A DNA stretch of 17,364 nucleotides, taken from contig CAYRKH010000065.1 in NCBI GenBank assembly GCA_964424805.1, positions 1 through 17,364 of the forward strand. The letters run 5' to 3'. The stretch is from IDS-8 sp964424805 (GTDB taxonomy: Bacteria; Pseudomonadota; Gammaproteobacteria; Steroidobacterales; Woeseiaceae). Under the pieces are notes generated by a model. It saw only the letters and a program-made list of their open reading frames with translations. It made no database searches and was not told the DNA's origin. The stretch's first letter is position 1; every line of letters begins with the position of its first letter. This document shows positions 16,743-17,364 of the stretch, piece after piece. The translations under genes and the position numbers were made by a program.

Positions 16743-17364
16743 TGTTTCGCACCCTCGGTGTCATTTTCCGCAAGGAGGTCATCGACAACTTCCGCGACCG
16801 CCGCACCATGATCTCGGCGCTGCTGCTCGGCCCGCTGCTGGGGCCGGTGCTGTTCGGGTTCCTGATCACCCTGTCGCTGGAGCAATCGATCACCGACGCC
16901 AGCCGGCCGCTCGAGGTCCCGGTCCTCGGCAGCGAGCACGCGCCCAACCTGCGGGCCTACCTGGAGAGCCACAACATCATCGCGATCGACGGCCCGTCGA
17001 ACCGGCAAGCGGCCCTGGAGTCGGTACGCGCGGGCGAGAACGACGTCGTCATCGTGATCCCGGCGGCCTTCGGGCGCCAGCTCGCGGAGGGCACGCCGGC
17101 AAAAGTCGAGATCATCACCGACCAGGCGGACCGTGAATCGGAACGCGAGGCACGGCGCGCCGGCCTCGCGCTGGAAGCCTACGGCCAAGAGCTGGCGAGC
17201 CTCCGCCTGATGGCTCGCGGCGTCGCGCCGACGCTTGTCCGCCCGCTCAACGTCGACCGGATCGACGTGTCCACGCCTACCGGACGATCGGCCCTGCTGC
17301 TCGGTCTCATGAGCTACTTCTTCCTTTTCGCGCTGCTAACGGGCGGCATGAACCTCGCCATCGA
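16742..17364 (+). CDS. ABC-2 type permease, NatB-like, N-terminal 207 residues (runs off the window)
   Basis: The frame opens at the ATG at 16742, overlapping the ATPase stop by one base, and remains open to the end. The N-terminus (MFRTLGVIFRKEVIDNFRDRR) is the amphipathic start typical of ABC-2/NatB permeases, followed by a first membrane segment at about 24-45. A long extracytoplasmic domain (about 46-182) includes VRAGENDVVIVIPAAF (95-110), a conserved feature of this exporter class. A second membrane segment begins near 183, where the sequence is cut. Full-length NatB relatives are roughly twice as long. It should form the membrane part of the exporter with the preceding ATPase. Substrate is unknown. 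Confidence 0.9.
   Translation, partial: MFRTLGVIFRKEVIDNFRDRRTMISALLLGPLLGPVLFGFLITLSLEQSITDASRPLEVPVLGSEHAPNLRAYLESHNIIAIDGPSNRQAALESVRAGENDVVIVIPAAFGRQLAEGTPAKVEIITDQADRESEREARRAGLALEAYGQELASLRLMARGVAPTLVRPLNVDRIDVSTPTGRSALLLGLMSYFFLFALLTGGMNLAI

Overview
The window is GC-rich, densely packed bacterial chromosome. The gene set (prpB-prpC-prpD, a YdgA/DUF945-like protein, an Opp-type peptide importer whose OppB closely follows the enterobacterial protein, and an MnmG with both active-site cysteines at the E. coli positions) points to a gammaproteobacterium. That assignment is inference from family resemblance. A run of 100 Ns at 12267-12366 marks a scaffold gap, so this is probably a draft or metagenome assembly. 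No rRNA, tRNA, CRISPR array or integrase/transposase gene was seen.

Left part (1-5496, all minus strand): six genes read right to left. They are a diheme cytochrome c, a cytosolic metallo-beta-lactamase-fold hydrolase, acuI (acrylyl-CoA reductase), prpB, prpC and the start of prpD, which leaves the window at base 1. The first three are 15 nt apart. prpB follows acuI after a 119-nt gap that may hold its own promoter, and prpB, prpC and prpD are closely spaced, each with a GGAG ribosome-binding site. Together acuI and prpBCD describe a route from acrylyl-CoA to propionyl-CoA and through the 2-methylcitrate cycle to pyruvate and succinate. The roles of the cytochrome and the hydrolase are not explained by that route.

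Middle (5497-12266): a divergent 279-nt spacer leads to a plus-strand DUF945 protein. It ends 9 nt from a convergent minus-strand oligopeptide importer operon read as oppA, oppB, oppC, then one protein with two fused ATPase domains. Between oppA and oppB lies a 228-bp element bounded by 15-bp perfect inverted repeats. It appears to have rewritten the end of oppA and the beginning of oppB. The oppA signal peptide is cut by the assembly gap, next to a cluster of a second, AT-rich repeat family.

Right part (12367-17364): the repeat cluster abuts the 3' end of mnmG (minus strand). Divergent from mnmG is a plus-strand, translationally coupled operon: an exported S33-type alpha/beta hydrolase (TTG start), a NatA-like ATPase, and the beginning of a NatB-like permease that leaves the window.

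The most unusual features are the inverted-repeat element at the oppA-oppB junction, the second repeat family at the gap, and the cytochrome/metallo-hydrolase pair ahead of acuI-prpBCD. I see no clear evidence of a wholly new defence or mobile system.
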